NCBI GenBank assembly: GCA_021201135.1
Contig: JAJQGT010000006.1
Location: forward strand, 497,448 to 561,447
Direction of reading: 5' to 3'
Origin: Oscillospiraceae bacterium
Lineage (GTDB): Bacteria; Bacillota; Clostridia; Oscillospirales; Ruminococcaceae
DNA: 64,000 nucleotides
Under the pieces are notes generated by a model that was given only the letters and a program-made list of their open reading frames with translations, searched no databases and was not told the origin of the DNA. Made by a program: the position numbers and the translations under genes. Shown here in pieces: positions 52,218 to 60,665 of the stretch (position 1 is its first letter; the number at the start of each line of letters is the position of its first letter).

Positions 52218-52760
52218 TTAGATATAAATCTCGAGAATAGACAAGCTCTTCTTGTCAAGCTTATTTATGTCGTTACAGCAGTATTTGTTGCCGTCGACGT
52301 CGTTGGCATAGAGATACTTGTCGGTGAACATGCGGAAGTTTGAGTACCAGTCGCGGATGCAGATGGTCTTTCTTCCGGCTGTGGTGTCGATGTCGACGAA
52401 GATGAAGCCTCGGGAGTTGTCCTTGATGGAATAGACCTTCGTGATTTCCGGCATGAAGTACTTATATTCGAGATACTCGTCAACGAGCTTGTACTGCTCG
52501 CTTGATAGCTCCTTCATGTCCTTGATTACGCCGATTTCTTTGAATTCTTTATCTTCATTGTCATAGGCGACGCTGATATATGTCGTGGTGGAGTAGAACG
52601 GCATGAGACGTGTAAGTCTCACGTTGAAATACTCCTGCCCCTCATATTTGAGTGAGATGAACCCCGCATCGTCGCGGTAGAAATCGAGCTTTGAGCAATC
52701 CAAAAGCTCCAATCTGTCTACTTCGAACTTTTCGGGGACGTATTCGGTAGTATTAGCCAT
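52218..52760 (-). CDS. DUF1854 domain protein between two ABC exporters
   Basis: 180 residues. DUF1854 features: RLTRLMPFYSTTTYISVAYD, EIGVIKDMKELSSEQYKLV, YFMPEITKVYSIK and a FRMFTDKY end. DUF1854 proteins usually sit beside ABC transporters with extra N-terminal domains; in some proteobacteria such a set is linked to cyanophycin genes, none of which occur here. No function is known. It is placed 17 nt after one ABC gene and 14 nt before the likely start of the other. Confidence 0.82.
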   Translation of the reverse strand: MANTTEYVPEKFEVDRLELLDCSKLDFYRDDAGFISLKYEGQEYFNVRLTRLMPFYSTTTYISVAYDNEDKEFKEIGVIKDMKELSSEQYKLVDEYLEYKYFMPEITKVYSIKDNSRGFIFVDIDTTAGRKTICIRDWYSNFRMFTDKYLYANDVDGNKYCCNDINKLDKKSLSILEIYI

Positions 52761-52777
52761 TTTTCATATCTCCTTTC

Positions 52778-55327
52778 TCAGTCTTCGATGAACTTGAGGG
52801 CGTCTGCCTGGAGCTTATAAAGCTCGAAGTATTTGCCCTTTTCGCGGATGAGCTTGTCGTGGGTTCCCATTTCCTTGACCTCGCCGTTCTCTATGACGCA
52901 GAGCATATCGGCATCGCGAAGTGTCGAGAGTCTGTGGGCGATTGAGATAATGGTTCTTCCCTCTTTCAGGCTGTCGATTGCAACCTGAATCTTGCGCTCG
53001 GTTCGGGTATCCATCGAAGCCGTTGCCTCATCAAGAATCAGGATATCCGGATCTTGGATTATGGCACGGGCTATCGAAATTCTCTGCTTCTCGCCGCCGG
53101 AGAGAGTTACTCCGCCGGAACCGATTTTGGTGTTGTAGCCGTCGGGAAGCTTCGTTATGAACTCGTGGGCGTTTGCGGACTTCGCCGCTTCTATAACCTC
53201 TTCCATTGTGGCGTTGGGTCTGGCGTAGCGGATATTGTCGGCAACTGAACCGACAAAGATATAGGTTTCCTGAGAAACGATTCCTATGCAACGTCTTAAA
53301 TCTTCAGTCGCTATCTTCTTTATAGGCACGCCGTTTATAAGAATCTCGCCGGAGGTTACGTCATAAAGTCTTGCCATAAGATTTATAATGGTGGACTTGC
53401 CTGCTCCGGTCTTGCCGACAATGCCGAACATGTGACCGGCTGTAACCTTGAAGGAGACATTCTTAAGGATTCTGTGCCCCGCTTCATACTCGAAGAATAC
53501 GTTTCTGAATTCGATATCTCCGTCAAGATGTTCAAGTCTGACGGGATTCGGATCTTCGACGACGGTCGGCTTTGATTCGAGGATTTCAAACATTCTTGAA
53601 GCCGCGTCGACGCACCGAGCCCACCTGTCGCCTATCCACATGAAGAAGTCGATAGGTTCATAGAGCATTCCGGTGTAGGAGATAAGTCCCGTCAGTACAC
53701 CATAGGTGAATACTGTTCCGCCGACCTCGACCTGCATTACTATCAGGAAGCAACCGAGGCAGAAGAGCCCGATGCTGAACAGGTTATAGCAGCCCCAGAC
53801 GAAGGGATTGGTGTTGGTAATCTTGTTGTTGATTCGCTCGTTGACCTCGTAGGCGTCCTGATTCTTCTTTCTGTAGCGGTCGCGTTCCTTCTGCTCTTTT
53901 GCGAAGGATTTTACTACTCGCTGACCGTTCATAACATCAGAAAGAACCGAGTTGAGGCTTCTCATCGCGACGTCAAGCTTACGATAGAGCTTTCTCTGCT
54001 TCTTATAAAGGTAGTTGTCGGCGAAGAGAAGGACGAACAAAAGGAGTATAAGTCCGACCGTCAGAATCGGGCTGAGCATCATCATGATGGCGCCGATACC
54101 GACAATCTTTACGATATTTGCGATTCCGTAGGGAACGATATCAACAAAGAAGCTGTAAACATTGTTGCTGTCCCTGTCGACTCTTGACATAAGAGAACCG
54201 GTCTGCTTGCTCGTGAAGAACTGGAGCGACAGATTGTTCATCGAGGCATAAATCTTCGAGCGAAGAGTATGCGTTACATGAGGAACAACCTTCGCCGTTA
54301 CGATTCCCGAGAAAAGACCTGTCAGCTTGCTTAAGATGTTCGTGAAGAGCATGAGTAATACTATCAGCAGAACCTGACCGTAGAACCTTCCGGTTTCGCT
54401 CAGTACGTCGTCATAAAGCATCTTTGAACTGAACCACGGCGTGATTATCGCCATGACGTTCGACAAAAGTATTGACAGCATTATAAACGTAATCTCAACC
54501 TTGAAATCCTTGAACAGCCCCATGAGCTTCATGAATATCGAGCGTTTGTCGACGCAACGGGGGCATACGGGACGGTTGGGGTTCGGATAGGGCTGATGGC
54601 ATATCGGACAGACGGTGTTCTTCTGGTCAAGAAGGGTGTCGTCTATCTCCTCGTGCCTATGGGTCATATTGAGTCTCTCGCAGAAGCGCTCAAACTTCTC
54701 GCAGTAGCCGATTGAGAATCTTGCAATCAGGATATTTTCGCGGTCGTGCTCATACTCGCTCGGAGACCAGCCGAAGCTCGGTCCGCCAAAGCCGCCTTCG
54801 GGAGGAGGTCCGCCCGGTCCACCCGGTCCCCCACCGGGTCCGCCGGGAGGAGGTCCCATATGGTGTCCGCCTGACGGAGGCATTGGACGTTCGCCGTGGT
54901 TATGGTCGCCATGCGGCGGAGCTGAAAAGTCTTCAACCTCGCCTTCACGGAGCATGCCAAGGACAAGCCTTGCGGTGTTCTGGTGGCGGTCAACGTAGAT
55001 ATTCTTAATCTTTGCGATTTCGTATTCCTTGAAATCCTCCACGCGGTATGAGACCATCTCCCTTATCGGAGAAGCCTTGAAGAATTTCTTGATGCCGGGG
55101 ACGCCGCGCATCCTCTCCGCAAGCTCTTCCTTCGAAGTAGCTTGCTTATATTCCTCATAACCGCTGATTATGTAGAGCTCCTTGTCGTCAAAAGTGACAT
55201 AGACGTCGAAGTATTTTCCTTCGCCGTCGAGGTCAGCCTTTACGCAATAAAGAAGCTTTTCCGTATTGACGCCACGCTTACAGAGCTCATCCGCGACAAG
55301 CTCGGGCAATGCGTCAAAATGCTTCAT
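52778..55327 (-). CDS. ABC exporter with N-terminal domain and zinc ribbon (DUF1854 module, gene 1)
   Basis: 849 residues, long for the family. About 280 extra N-terminal residues: a soluble domain (about 1-130), a Pro/Gly/His-rich stretch (about 140-195, PPHGDHNHG to GGPGG runs), a second soluble part and a zinc ribbon CPICHQPYPNPNRPVCPRC. Then come six membrane segments and an ATPase (GKTGAGKST, LSGGEKQRI, ILILDEATASMD). It probably pairs with the second ABC protein. Leads the three-gene operon behind a near-perfect promoter. Confidence 0.9.
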   Translation of the reverse strand: MKHFDALPELVADELCKRGVNTEKLLYCVKADLDGEGKYFDVYVTFDDKELYIISGYEEYKQATSKEELAERMRGVPGIKKFFKASPIREMVSYRVEDFKEYEIAKIKNIYVDRHQNTARLVLGMLREGEVEDFSAPPHGDHNHGERPMPPSGGHHMGPPPGGPGGGPGGPGGPPPEGGFGGPSFGWSPSEYEHDRENILIARFSIGYCEKFERFCERLNMTHRHEEIDDTLLDQKNTVCPICHQPYPNPNRPVCPRCVDKRSIFMKLMGLFKDFKVEITFIMLSILLSNVMAIITPWFSSKMLYDDVLSETGRFYGQVLLIVLLMLFTNILSKLTGLFSGIVTAKVVPHVTHTLRSKIYASMNNLSLQFFTSKQTGSLMSRVDRDSNNVYSFFVDIVPYGIANIVKIVGIGAIMMMLSPILTVGLILLLFVLLFADNYLYKKQRKLYRKLDVAMRSLNSVLSDVMNGQRVVKSFAKEQKERDRYRKKNQDAYEVNERINNKITNTNPFVWGCYNLFSIGLFCLGCFLIVMQVEVGGTVFTYGVLTGLISYTGMLYEPIDFFMWIGDRWARCVDAASRMFEILESKPTVVEDPNPVRLEHLDGDIEFRNVFFEYEAGHRILKNVSFKVTAGHMFGIVGKTGAGKSTIINLMARLYDVTSGEILINGVPIKKIATEDLRRCIGIVSQETYIFVGSVADNIRYARPNATMEEVIEAAKSANAHEFITKLPDGYNTKIGSGGVTLSGGEKQRISIARAIIQDPDILILDEATASMDTRTERKIQVAIDSLKEGRTIISIAHRLSTLRDADMLCVIENGEVKEMGTHDKLIREKGKYFELYKLQADALKFIED

Positions 55328-55376
55328 AAAATCACCTTCCTATATTTCAGGCACAATGCTTCACTAACGAAACAAA

Positions 55377-55405
55377 ATTATACACCGAGTATTCATCATT
55401 GTCAA
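55377..55405 (-). promoter_or_regulatory. promoter of ABC-DUF1854-ABC operon
   Basis: Minus-strand TTGACA (55400-55405) and TATAAT (55377-55382), both perfect, 17-nt spacer. Confidence 0.85.
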
Positions 55406-55457
55406 GGACTTTTGAGATAAAATCGCCGTTTTTATCCGCTTTTTCGTGTGGTGCATG

Positions 55458-55486
55458 ATTGACTTATCCATTACAATATGATAAAC
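55458..55486 (+). promoter_or_regulatory. promoter of Lrp-ispE operon
   Basis: TTGACT (55458-55463), 17 nt, TAAACT (55481-55486), about 40 nt before the Lrp gene. Confidence 0.55.
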
Positions 55487-55525
55487 TGATATCTGTATAT
55501 TAATTTTTGCAAAGGCAGTGATATT

Positions 55526-55999
55526 ATGACTAAGCTATTAAGTTTACTTAAAACAAACGCGCGTCTTTCGAACAAGGAGCTTGCTACTCTCCTCGGCAGA
55601 ACCGAAGAAGAGGTTGCCCGCGACATAAGCGAGCTCGAAAGAACCGGTGTTATAAAGGGTTATTCCACCATTATGGATGACGATGTCGTCAACAAGGACA
55701 GCGTTACGGCATATATCGAGCTTTCTGTCACTCCGAAGGCTCAGGTCGGCTACGACGAGATTGCGGGATATATCTCCCAGTATGAGGAGGTCGAGAGCGT
55801 TTCCCTGATGTCAGGAGGATATGACCTTGCCGTAACCGTCAGATGCAAGAATATAAGAGATGTTTCGAACTTCGTGGCGCAGAGGCTTGCGACCATCGAC
55901 GGGGTTGTCTCCACTTCCACACATTTCTTCCTGCAGAAGTATAAGGAGAACGGCATACTCCTTGCCGATTTTGAGCGCGACGAAAGAGGGCAGGACTGA
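55526..55999 (+). CDS. Lrp/AsnC family transcriptional regulator
   Basis: 157 residues. N-terminal HTH (LSNKELATLLGRTEEEVARD) and C-terminal RAM effector domain (SVSLMSGGYDLAVTVRCKN). It shares one base with the aminotransferase start, a pairing common in Firmicutes, and probably senses an amino acid that its partner handles. Confidence 0.92.
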   Translation: MTKLLSLLKTNARLSNKELATLLGRTEEEVARDISELERTGVIKGYSTIMDDDVVNKDSVTAYIELSVTPKAQVGYDEIAGYISQYEEVESVSLMSGGYDLAVTVRCKNIRDVSNFVAQRLATIDGVVSTSTHFFLQKYKENGILLADFERDERGQD

Positions 56000-57177
56000 T
56001 GGACTACGAAAAGCTCATCGGCAAGACCGCCGCTGAGATTAAGCCGTCCGGCATAAGAAAGTATTTTGACGTCGCCGCCACCATGGACGACGTTATTTCC
56101 CTCGGCATCGGCGAGCCGGACTTCCACACGCCCTGGCAGATAAGGCGCGAAGCGATTGTAGCACTTGAGCGCGGTAAGACCTTCTATACCGCCAATTCAG
56201 GGCTCATGAACCTGAGAAAAGCCATCAGTGAGTACACCGAGAAGCACACCGGCATCAGCTACGACCCGACGAGCGAGATTATTGTCACCGTCGGCGGCTC
56301 GGAGGCTATCGACCTGACCATTCGTGCGATTGTTGAGCAGGGTGACGAGGTCATCATCCCGGAGCCTTCGTTTGTGTGCTACAAGCCGATTGTCGAGCTC
56401 ACGGGCGGCAAGCCGGTTATCATCGAGACGAAAGCAGAAGACAGCTTCAAGCTGACGGCGGAAGAGCTAAAGGCGGCAATTACCCCGAAAACCAAGCTCC
56501 TTATTCTCCCCTATCCTAACAACCCGACGGGTGCTATTATGGAAAAAGAGGATCTCGAGAAGATTGCGGAAGTGCTGAAAGACACGAATATTGCGGTTCT
56601 TTCAGACGAAATCTACAGCGAGCTTACATACGGGAAGAAGCACTTTTCGATTATTTCTCTCGACGGCATGAAGGAAAGAACAATCTATGTCAACGGCTTC
56701 TCGAAGGCGTTTGCAATGACCGGATGGAGACTCGGATATATGTGTGCCCCGCACGAGATTACCATGCAGGCTTTGAAGATTCACCAGTTCGGAATCATGT
56801 CCTCACCTACCATAAGCCAGTATGCCGCTATTGAGGCTCTGACGAATTCCGAGAACGACGTCAAGCACATGGTTTCGGAATACGATATAAGAAGAAGATA
56901 TCTCGTGAATGCTTTCAACGAGCTTGGGCTCGACTGCTTCACCCCCGAGGGTGCGTTCTATGTCTTCCCGTCTATCAAGTCGACGGGGATGACAAGCGAT
57001 GAGTTCTGCGACAAGCTTCTTCACAGCAAGCGGGTTGCGGTCATCCCGGGAAATGCTTTCGGCGACTGCGGCGAGGGCTACATAAGGGTTTCCTATGCCT
57101 ATTCGCTGAGGCATCTGATGGAAGCTATCTCGAGGATAAAAGAATTTCTTGAAGAACTGAGGAACGAAAATGCTTAA
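55999..57177 (+). CDS. class I/II PLP aminotransferase (PatA/AspC-like)
   Basis: 392 residues. PLP fold type I: LGIGEPDFHTPW, PYPNNPTGA, SDEIYSELTY and the Schiff-base lysine in NGFSKAFAMTGWRLG. The likely substrates are aromatic amino acids, aspartate or an N-acetyl-LL-diaminopimelate-type compound; sequence alone does not decide. Overlaps ispE by 8 nt in a chain of overlapping genes. Confidence 0.92.
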   Translation: MDYEKLIGKTAAEIKPSGIRKYFDVAATMDDVISLGIGEPDFHTPWQIRREAIVALERGKTFYTANSGLMNLRKAISEYTEKHTGISYDPTSEIIVTVGGSEAIDLTIRAIVEQGDEVIIPEPSFVCYKPIVELTGGKPVIIETKAEDSFKLTAEELKAAITPKTKLLILPYPNNPTGAIMEKEDLEKIAEVLKDTNIAVLSDEIYSELTYGKKHFSIISLDGMKERTIYVNGFSKAFAMTGWRLGYMCAPHEITMQALKIHQFGIMSSPTISQYAAIEALTNSENDVKHMVSEYDIRRRYLVNAFNELGLDCFTPEGAFYVFPSIKSTGMTSDEFCDKLLHSKRVAVIPGNAFGDCGEGYIRVSYAYSLRHLMEAISRIKEFLEELRNENA

Positions 57178-58039
57178 AGGTAGAGCCTACAAGGCTAAAG
57201 CCTTCGCCAAGATAAACTTGACTCTCGATATCACAGGGATTCTTGAGAACGGCTACCACTCTATAGCTTCCGTAATGCAGACGATTTCGCTTTTTGATGA
57301 GATTTCGGTTGAGAAGAATACTGCCGGCGAAATTCGGCTATTCTCGGGCGGCGGAGCTTTTGCCGAGAGCATGCCTCTTGACGAAAAAAACACCTGCCAC
57401 AAGGCGGCAAGAGTGTTCTTGGAGCATATGGGAATTTCAGAAGGCGTCGATATACATATTAAGAAAAATATTCCCTCTCAGGCGGGCTTGGGCGGCGGCT
57501 CTTCCGATGCCGCAACGGTTTTAAGACTTCTGAATCGGCTTTATGAGACAAATTTGCCTTATGAAGAATTGCGAGGACTTGGCATTGGAATTGGTGCCGA
57601 TGTGCCGTTTCTCGTTACGGGCGGCTGTGCGCTGTGTGAGGGTATCGGCGAAGCTATCACGCCTATTGATAATGGCTTGACCGGATATGTGCTCCTTAAA
57701 AAGCCGGATTTCGGAATTTCCACTCCCGAGGCTTACAGGCTATTTGACGAAAAGAAGCTTCCATACGGTCATTCATCCGAAGCCGTTGTAAACAGTAAGA
57801 GCTTCCACAGGCTTCTCTCGAACGATCTAGAAAAAGCAGTAGCGAATCCGGAGATTATGTGGCTTAAAGAAGAGATTGTCAGGCTAGGCGCTTCGGACAG
57901 CCTGATGACAGGAAGCGGCTCCTGCGTTTACGGGCTTTTTGAGTATAGGAGAGTGGCAGAGCACGTCGGAAGGCTTATCAAGGAATATCCGACCATAGGA
58001 GTTTACGAACCTGTTTCATCAGAAGAAGTGACATCATGA
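57170..58039 (+). CDS. ispE: 4-diphosphocytidyl-2-C-methyl-D-erythritol kinase
   Basis: 289 residues, GHMP kinase of the non-mevalonate isoprenoid route. AKAFAKINLTLDI, YHSIASVMQTISL, PSQAGLGGGSSDAATV and DVPFLVTGG are the family motifs, with MTGSGSCVYGLF near the end. It overlaps the radical SAM gene by 4 nt (ATGA). Confidence 0.95.
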   Translation: MLKGRAYKAKAFAKINLTLDITGILENGYHSIASVMQTISLFDEISVEKNTAGEIRLFSGGGAFAESMPLDEKNTCHKAARVFLEHMGISEGVDIHIKKNIPSQAGLGGGSSDAATVLRLLNRLYETNLPYEELRGLGIGIGADVPFLVTGGCALCEGIGEAITPIDNGLTGYVLLKKPDFGISTPEAYRLFDEKKLPYGHSSEAVVNSKSFHRLLSNDLEKAVANPEIMWLKEEIVRLGASDSLMTGSGSCVYGLFEYRRVAEHVGRLIKEYPTIGVYEPVSSEEVTS

Positions 58040-58953
58040 TTGGTTACGAAAAATGCGAGCTTTGCCCGAGAAGGTGTCGGGTAAACCGACACGTTGCCGT
58101 CGGCTTCTGTGGGCAGAGCGACAAGATAAGGATTGCAAGAGCGGCTCTCCACCTTTGGGAAGAGCCGTGTATTTCCATTGGCAACGGTTCGGGGGCGGTC
58201 TTCTTCTCCGGCTGTACCCTTCGGTGCTGTTTCTGCCAGAATCACGAGATTTCGCATGAGGGTAAGGGCTTCACCATCACTACAAGTGAGCTTGCAGAGA
58301 TTTTTCTGAGGCTTCAGAGTGAAGGCGCCGAGAATATCAATTTAGTGAGCCCGACGCCGTTTGTGCCGTCGATTATTGAGGCTCTTGATACGGTTCGGGA
58401 TGAGCTCAAAATTCCAGTGGTCTACAACTGCGGAGGGTTCGAAAGCGTCGAAACGATTAAGGCGCTTGAGGGCTATGTCGACATCTATCTGCCGGACGTG
58501 AAGTACTTTTCGGATGAGTATGCAAAAGAGTTCTCCGGCTGTGCGGGAAGCTATTTTGAGACAGCGATTTCGGCTGTCAAAGAGATGCAAAAACAGGTCG
58601 GCAAGCCCAGATTCGATGAAAGCGGCAAGCTCTTGAAAGGCGTGATAGTCCGTCACATGGTGCTCCCGACGCTCAGGCATGATTCAATGGCGGTGCTTCG
58701 GGCTCTTCGGAAGAGCTTCGAGCCGGATGAGATACTTTTAAGCCTCATGTGCCAGTATGTGCCGATGTATCTGGCGACGACCGAGGAGAGATTCAGAAAA
58801 ATCAACCGTCGTGTGTCGACGTTTGAATATAACAGCGTGCTGGATTATGCCCGGGAGCTCGGGTTTGAGGGGTACTCGCAGGAGAGGAGCTCTTCCGACG
58901 AGTGCTTCGTGCCGGAGTTTTTTGGGAGCAAGGAATTGGAGGAAATAGGGTAA
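58036..58953 (+). CDS. radical SAM protein (PflA-like), 3' end rebuilt by insertion
   Basis: 305 residues. N-terminal CELCPRRCRVNR and the radical SAM cluster CTLRCCFC (CX3CX2C), as in the PFL-activase-like group of unknown substrate. The last 20 or so codons run through a 41-bp sequence (58894-58934) that recurs at 60731-60771. After the repeat this copy ends KELEEIG, while the downstream copy would end KDEEERT. The C terminus now present is therefore probably supplied by the inserted island. Confidence 0.9.
   Translation: MIGYEKCELCPRRCRVNRHVAVGFCGQSDKIRIARAALHLWEEPCISIGNGSGAVFFSGCTLRCCFCQNHEISHEGKGFTITTSELAEIFLRLQSEGAENINLVSPTPFVPSIIEALDTVRDELKIPVVYNCGGFESVETIKALEGYVDIYLPDVKYFSDEYAKEFSGCAGSYFETAISAVKEMQKQVGKPRFDESGKLLKGVIVRHMVLPTLRHDSMAVLRALRKSFEPDEILLSLMCQYVPMYLATTEERFRKINRRVSTFEYNSVLDYARELGFEGYSQERSSSDECFVPEFFGSKELEEIG
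58894..58934 (+). repeat. 41-bp direct repeat, left copy (att-like)
   Basis: Perfectly identical to 60731-60771. It is in codon register within the radical SAM gene (SDECFVPEFFGSK). Flanking bases differ on both sides. Confidence 0.95.
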
Positions 58954-58997
58954 TGTGGAGCGCACCATAATACGCAACAATCATATTAGATCTTTAA

Positions 58998-59216
58998 TTA
59001 AAATATTTCGAACGCTATCATAGCAGCTAAAGAGATGAAAGCAATTATTAGTCCCACAATTCCTATCCAATTCTTTTCCCACCACATTTTAACTCGTTCA
59101 CGGCACTTTATTCTTGCATTCTTTTTATACACCTTAGAGTGTTTGTCATATTTATCTATGTATTTATGCATTGCTGGGTTGACATTTTCCAAATTAATTT
59201 GATTTCTTTTCTTCAC
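58998..59216 (-). CDS. small single-pass membrane protein (island)
   Basis: 72 residues from GTG. Charged N-terminal 45 residues (many Lys, Arg, Tyr) and one C-terminal membrane segment (WIGIVGLIIAFISLAAMIAF). Family unknown. It lies 40 nt after the last XRE gene on the same strand. A weak AAGAGAA site precedes it, so the start is uncertain. Confidence 0.5.
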   Translation of the reverse strand: MKKRNQINLENVNPAMHKYIDKYDKHSKVYKKNARIKCRERVKMWWEKNWIGIVGLIIAFISLAAMIAFEIF

Positions 59217-59256
59217 TTATATTTCTCTTATAGTGTATTAGTGTTTCTTATTGCAT

Positions 59257-59637
59257 TCATCGGCTATCTTCAACCATTTGTAGTATGTTCTCTAGTATAT
59301 TGGTTAGTCTTCTACATTGTCGGTCGTCGAGAGCGCTTATGATTTCCCATAACTCAGACTGAGATTCGCTTAATTCTTGCATTGATGACAAAGCTTCAAC
59401 GCCTTCTTCTTTAAAATTGATATTTGCACTGTTGTTGGATACTAAGTCTTCAACTGGCATATCAAGACAATTTGCAATGCGCTTCAAGCTTCTAAGAGAG
59501 GGAAACCGCTGTCCATTATTCCACTGTGATAAAGACGCAGAAGAGACACCGCTTTTCTCGTAAAACTCAGTCTTGGACATTCCGATTTCCGCTAACCTCT
59601 CGTTTATTTTGCGGACTATGTCTTGTGATGCATGCAT
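59257..59637 (-). CDS. XRE-type HTH regulator, island paralog 1
   Basis: 126 residues from MHASQDIVRK, chosen for GGGAG 8 nt upstream. HTH_3 in residues 5-65 (MSKTEFYEKSGVSSASLSQW). An acidic linker leads to a C-terminal helix with LDDRQCRRLTNILENIL, conserved in all three island paralogs. Target unknown. Confidence 0.85.
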   Translation of the reverse strand: MHASQDIVRKINERLAEIGMSKTEFYEKSGVSSASLSQWNNGQRFPSLRSLKRIANCLDMPVEDLVSNNSANINFKEEGVEALSSMQELSESQSELWEIISALDDRQCRRLTNILENILQMVEDSR

Positions 59638-59653
59638 ATTGACGACTCCCTTC

Positions 59654-60013
59654 TTATTTATCATCTATCATCTGCAATATGTTCTCCAAAATGTTTATCA
59701 CTCTCCGACACTGACGATCGTCAAGTGAATCTATCAGTTCGAATAGTTCCATTTTTGCTCCATCTACCACAGTGTCTTTAAAAATATATGTAGGAGTACC
59801 ATCGCTCCCGGTGAGGTCGTACACTGACATATGCAAATAATTTGCCACCTGTTGAAGTTTCTTTGCAGTAGGAACACAAACATTGTTATTCCATTGCGAA
59901 ATAGTAGCAGAAGAAACTCCGCTTTCAGCATAAAACTGCGCTTTGGATATTCCCAATTCAGCTAAACGAAGGTCAATCCTTCGTACTATTTCTCTCGAAT
60001 CATATTTTACCAT
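59654..60013 (-). CDS. XRE-type HTH regulator, island paralog 2
   Basis: 119 residues. HTH (ISKAQFYAESGVSSATISQW) and C-terminal LDDRQCRRVINILENIL. The middle linker differs most from the other two copies. Lies 16 nt before paralog 1 and 9 nt after paralog 3, so one operon. Confidence 0.85.
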   Translation of the reverse strand: MVKYDSREIVRRIDLRLAELGISKAQFYAESGVSSATISQWNNNVCVPTAKKLQQVANYLHMSVYDLTGSDGTPTYIFKDTVVDGAKMELFELIDSLDDRQCRRVINILENILQMIDDK

Positions 60014-60022
60014 GAAATCCCC

Positions 60023-60448
60023 TCATTGTTCTTTCATTAAATGAATAATATTCTCTAAGATATTTGTCAATCTTCGACATTGGCGGTCATCAAGTGTATT
60101 AATAAGTTCCCATAGTTCTTTCTTAGATTCACTCAACTTTACCTCTTGTGAAGTATCAAAGACTTCAACTTCCTCGTGCCGGAAAGCTACAGTACTTTCA
60201 TCATCAGACTCTATCTTCTCAATTGACATATCCAATTCATCATCAGACACCAACTCCTCAATTGACATATCCAAACAATCAGCTATACGTCTAAGACTTT
60301 TTACTGATGGAAAACGTTTATTTGCATTCCATTGAGATAATGACGAAAATGATACACCACTTTTCTCGCAAAAATCTGTTTTTGACATTCCAATTTCTTT
60401 TAGTCTATCGTTAATTTTGCTAACCACATCTTGCGATGTATAGTACAT
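60023..60448 (-). CDS. XRE-type HTH regulator, island paralog 3
   Basis: 141 residues from MYYTSQDVV, preceded by GGGGTG. HTH (MSKTDFCEKSGVSFSSLSQW), then an acidic linker with an internal repeat (LDMSIEELVSDDE and LDMSIEKIESDDE) and C-terminal LDDRQCRRLTNILENII. First gene of the island operon; its upstream gap carries palindromes that could be its operators. Confidence 0.85.
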   Translation of the reverse strand: MYYTSQDVVSKINDRLKEIGMSKTDFCEKSGVSFSSLSQWNANKRFPSVKSLRRIADCLDMSIEELVSDDELDMSIEKIESDDESTVAFRHEEVEVFDTSQEVKLSESKKELWELINTLDDRQCRRLTNILENIIHLMKEQ

Positions 60449-60489
60449 GTTCAACACCCCAGTCTTACAATTTGTTATGCTGCAAAAAT

Positions 60490-60567
60490 TTACTACTGTA
60501 AGTCGTATTTATAGTACTTGATTTTTGTCGCAATATTAGGTATACTCACTTATAGAGTTACTAGTAA
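60490..60567 (+). promoter_or_regulatory. island promoter and candidate XRE operators
   Basis: Plus-strand TTGATT (60518-60523), 17 nt, TATACT (60541-60546). A perfect palindrome TTACTAGTAA lies just downstream (60558-60567) and a related TTAC-TACT-GTAA at 60490-60501. This 338-nt gap (60449-60786) also holds the short ORF at 60666 and a Spo0A-box-like site at 60610-60621. Confidence 0.55.
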
Positions 60568-60609
60568 ACAAACAGGCTTGCATTTTCTCTTATTCATATT
60601 CTAAACACT

Positions 60610-60621
60610 TTTTGTCGAAAA
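60610..60621. promoter_or_regulatory. Spo0A-box-like site inside the island
   Basis: TTTTGTCGAAAA, identical to the B. subtilis Spo0A box consensus, between the island promoter and the short ORF at 60666. Functional use is inferred only. Confidence 0.4.
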
Positions 60622-60665
60622 GTCAAGAAGAATTTAATAATTTTTAGTAAAGGAGCTCCACACAT

